NCBI RefSeq assembly: GCF_002931555.1
Contig: NZ_PSTZ01000007.1
Coordinates: forward strand, 558,001-622,000
Reading direction: 5' to 3'
DNA: 64,000 nt
Origin: Pseudoclavibacter sp. RFBB5
GTDB lineage: Bacteria; Actinomycetota; Actinomycetes; Actinomycetales; Microbacteriaceae
The stretch's first letter is position 1, and every line of letters begins with the position of its first letter. Below, in pieces: positions 63,151 through 64,000 of this stretch. A program made the position numbers and the translations under genes. The notes below the pieces were generated by a model. The model saw only the letters and a program-made list of their open reading frames with translations. It was not told where the DNA came from and made no database searches.

Positions 63151-64000
63151 TCAGCGGCTGCGTGACCAATCGCGCAGCACGGCTCGCGCGGCGTGCATCC
63201 CCGGCATCCCGTGCACTCCTCCCCCGGGCGGGGTGGACGAGGAGCAGACGTAGAGTCCACGGCGGCCAGCTCGGTACGGGTGCAACGACGGAGCAGGTCT
63301 GAAGATCTGCTGCGTGCCGGCGAGCGTTCCTCCGCCGATGTCGCCGCCAACGAGGTTCGGGTTCCAGGCCTCGAGGGCGCTGGGCTTCCACTCGCGGCGG
63401 TCACGGATGACCTCCGAGAAGCCAGGGGCGAAGCGCTCGATCTGCGCCTCGAGCGCGGGACGCACGTCGAGGTCCGCTCCGTTGGGGACGTGCGCGTAGG
63501 TCCACAGCACCTGCTTGCCGTCGTGGGTGCGGCTCGGGTCCGCGTTGGACTGCTGCGTCACCATCACGAATGGGCGGTCGGGCATGCGGCCACGGTTCAC
63601 GGCCCGCTCCGCGGCGACGATCTCCTGCATGCGACCACCGACGTGCACGGTGCCGGCACCGGTCACGCGCTGATCCGCCCACGGCACCGGACCGTCGAGC
63701 AGGTAGTCGATCTTGTGGACGCCGACCCCGTACTTCCACCCGGCGAGGTGGGCGGCGTACCGAGACCCCAGCTGCTCGTGCGCGACGCGCAGGACCTGCT
63801 TCGGGGTGAGGTCGAGCAGCACCGCGTCGGCGTCCGGCAGGTCCCGGAGGTCGGTCACCTCGGCGTTCGTCTCGATGCGGCCACCGTGCGCGAGCACGAC
63901 CCGGGCGAGCGCGTCGGTGATGCTGCTCGAACCGCCCTTGGCGACCGGCCATCCGGTGCTGTGGCCGAGCGCGCCGAAGGTGATGCCGAACGCCGCCGTC
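63151..64000 (-). CDS. FAD-dependent oxidoreductase, phytoene desaturase-like (5' partial)
   Basis: The minus-strand frame is open to the window edge, so the N-terminal FAD dinucleotide motif lies outside; about 282 C-terminal residues are present. FGALGHSTGWPVAKGGSSS and the AHGGRIETNAEVTDL block are typical of CrtI/phytoene-dehydrogenase-like NAD(P)/FAD oxidoreductases, and the end GGGVHGMPGMHAARAVL is the FAD-binding C-terminal motif. Single Gly/Asp changes relative to carotenoid enzymes cannot be judged here. It may act on isoprenoids or be one of the many uncharacterised actinobacterial members. No other carotenoid gene is in view. Confidence 0.82.
   Translation of the reverse strand, partial: TAAFGITFGALGHSTGWPVAKGGSSSITDALARVVLAHGGRIETNAEVTDLRDLPDADAVLLDLTPKQVLRVAHEQLGSRYAAHLAGWKYGVGVHKIDYLLDGPVPWADQRVTGAGTVHVGGRMQEIVAAERAVNRGRMPDRPFVMVTQQSNADPSRTHDGKQVLWTYAHVPNGADLDVRPALEAQIERFAPGFSEVIRDRREWKPSALEAWNPNLVGGDIGGGTLAGTQQIFRPAPSLHPYRAGRRGLYVCSSSTPPGGGVHGMPGMHAARAVLRDWSRSR

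Overview
The window is chromosomal DNA from a high-GC actinobacterium, most likely a Microbacteriaceae-type Micrococcales member. The support is the very high G+C in third codon positions, actinobacterial marker families (DUF3000, DUF3159, DUF3710, DUF3093, DUF4191, DUF4193, DUF7455, SepH, polyphosphate glucokinase), the glnA1/glnE/glnA2 cluster, and many ATG/GTG starts lying only 6-7 nt behind a TANNNT -10 box. No phage, transposon, CRISPR or tRNA was seen. Genes are densely packed core and housekeeping loci with short gaps.

Layout: 1-5.3 kb holds a cell-wall-anchored secreted nuclease/phosphatase (5' end cut off), a proline-rich membrane-anchored protein, a DUF456 protein and amt. 5.5-13.7 kb holds zapE divergent from sufE, an alpha/beta hydrolase, DUF3000-rnd, and a fadA-fadB beta-oxidation operon. 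13.7-20 kb holds gldA, acnA behind a perfect 18-bp palindrome, and the overlapping dut-DUF3710-DUF3159 operon. 20-28 kb holds DUF3093, DUF4193, sepH, a phosphodiesterase and convergent parC/parE (topoisomerase IV). 28.3-32.2 kb is a peptidoglycan precursor island: two coupled alanine racemase paralogues, then a GatD/MurT-like pair that has lost its glutaminase residues. 32-43 kb holds DUF7455, the principal sigma factor, an MFS transporter, PAC2, pepA, lpdA-sucB, a membrane pseudokinase and DUF4191.

44-50.7 kb is nitrogen assimilation: glnA preceded by a textbook GlnR box, and a glnA2-glnE operon; amt near 5 kb carries a weaker GlnR-like motif. 50.7-53.5 kb holds panB, a small SPOR-like protein, map and ppgK, all with apparent leaderless promoters. 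rnpB lies on the minus strand at about 53.6-54.0 kb. 54.3-63.1 kb is a sugar uptake region: a binding-protein-dependent ABC importer (lipoprotein and two permeases), a convergent MsmX/UgpC-type ATPase, a LacI regulator and an aldose-1-epimerase, interrupted by a degenerate zinc-ribbon coiled-coil protein and Nif3. The window ends inside a phytoene-desaturase-like FAD oxidoreductase.

The most unusual content is the 28.3-32.2 kb island. A GatD homologue with no cysteine at all is translationally coupled to a MurT homologue lacking the usual Cys4 zinc ribbon. That suggests a ligase acting on the D-Glu alpha-carboxyl with something other than glutamine-derived ammonia, which would fit group B peptidoglycan. 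Next to it is a complementary pair of alanine racemase paralogues that could form an obligate heterodimer.
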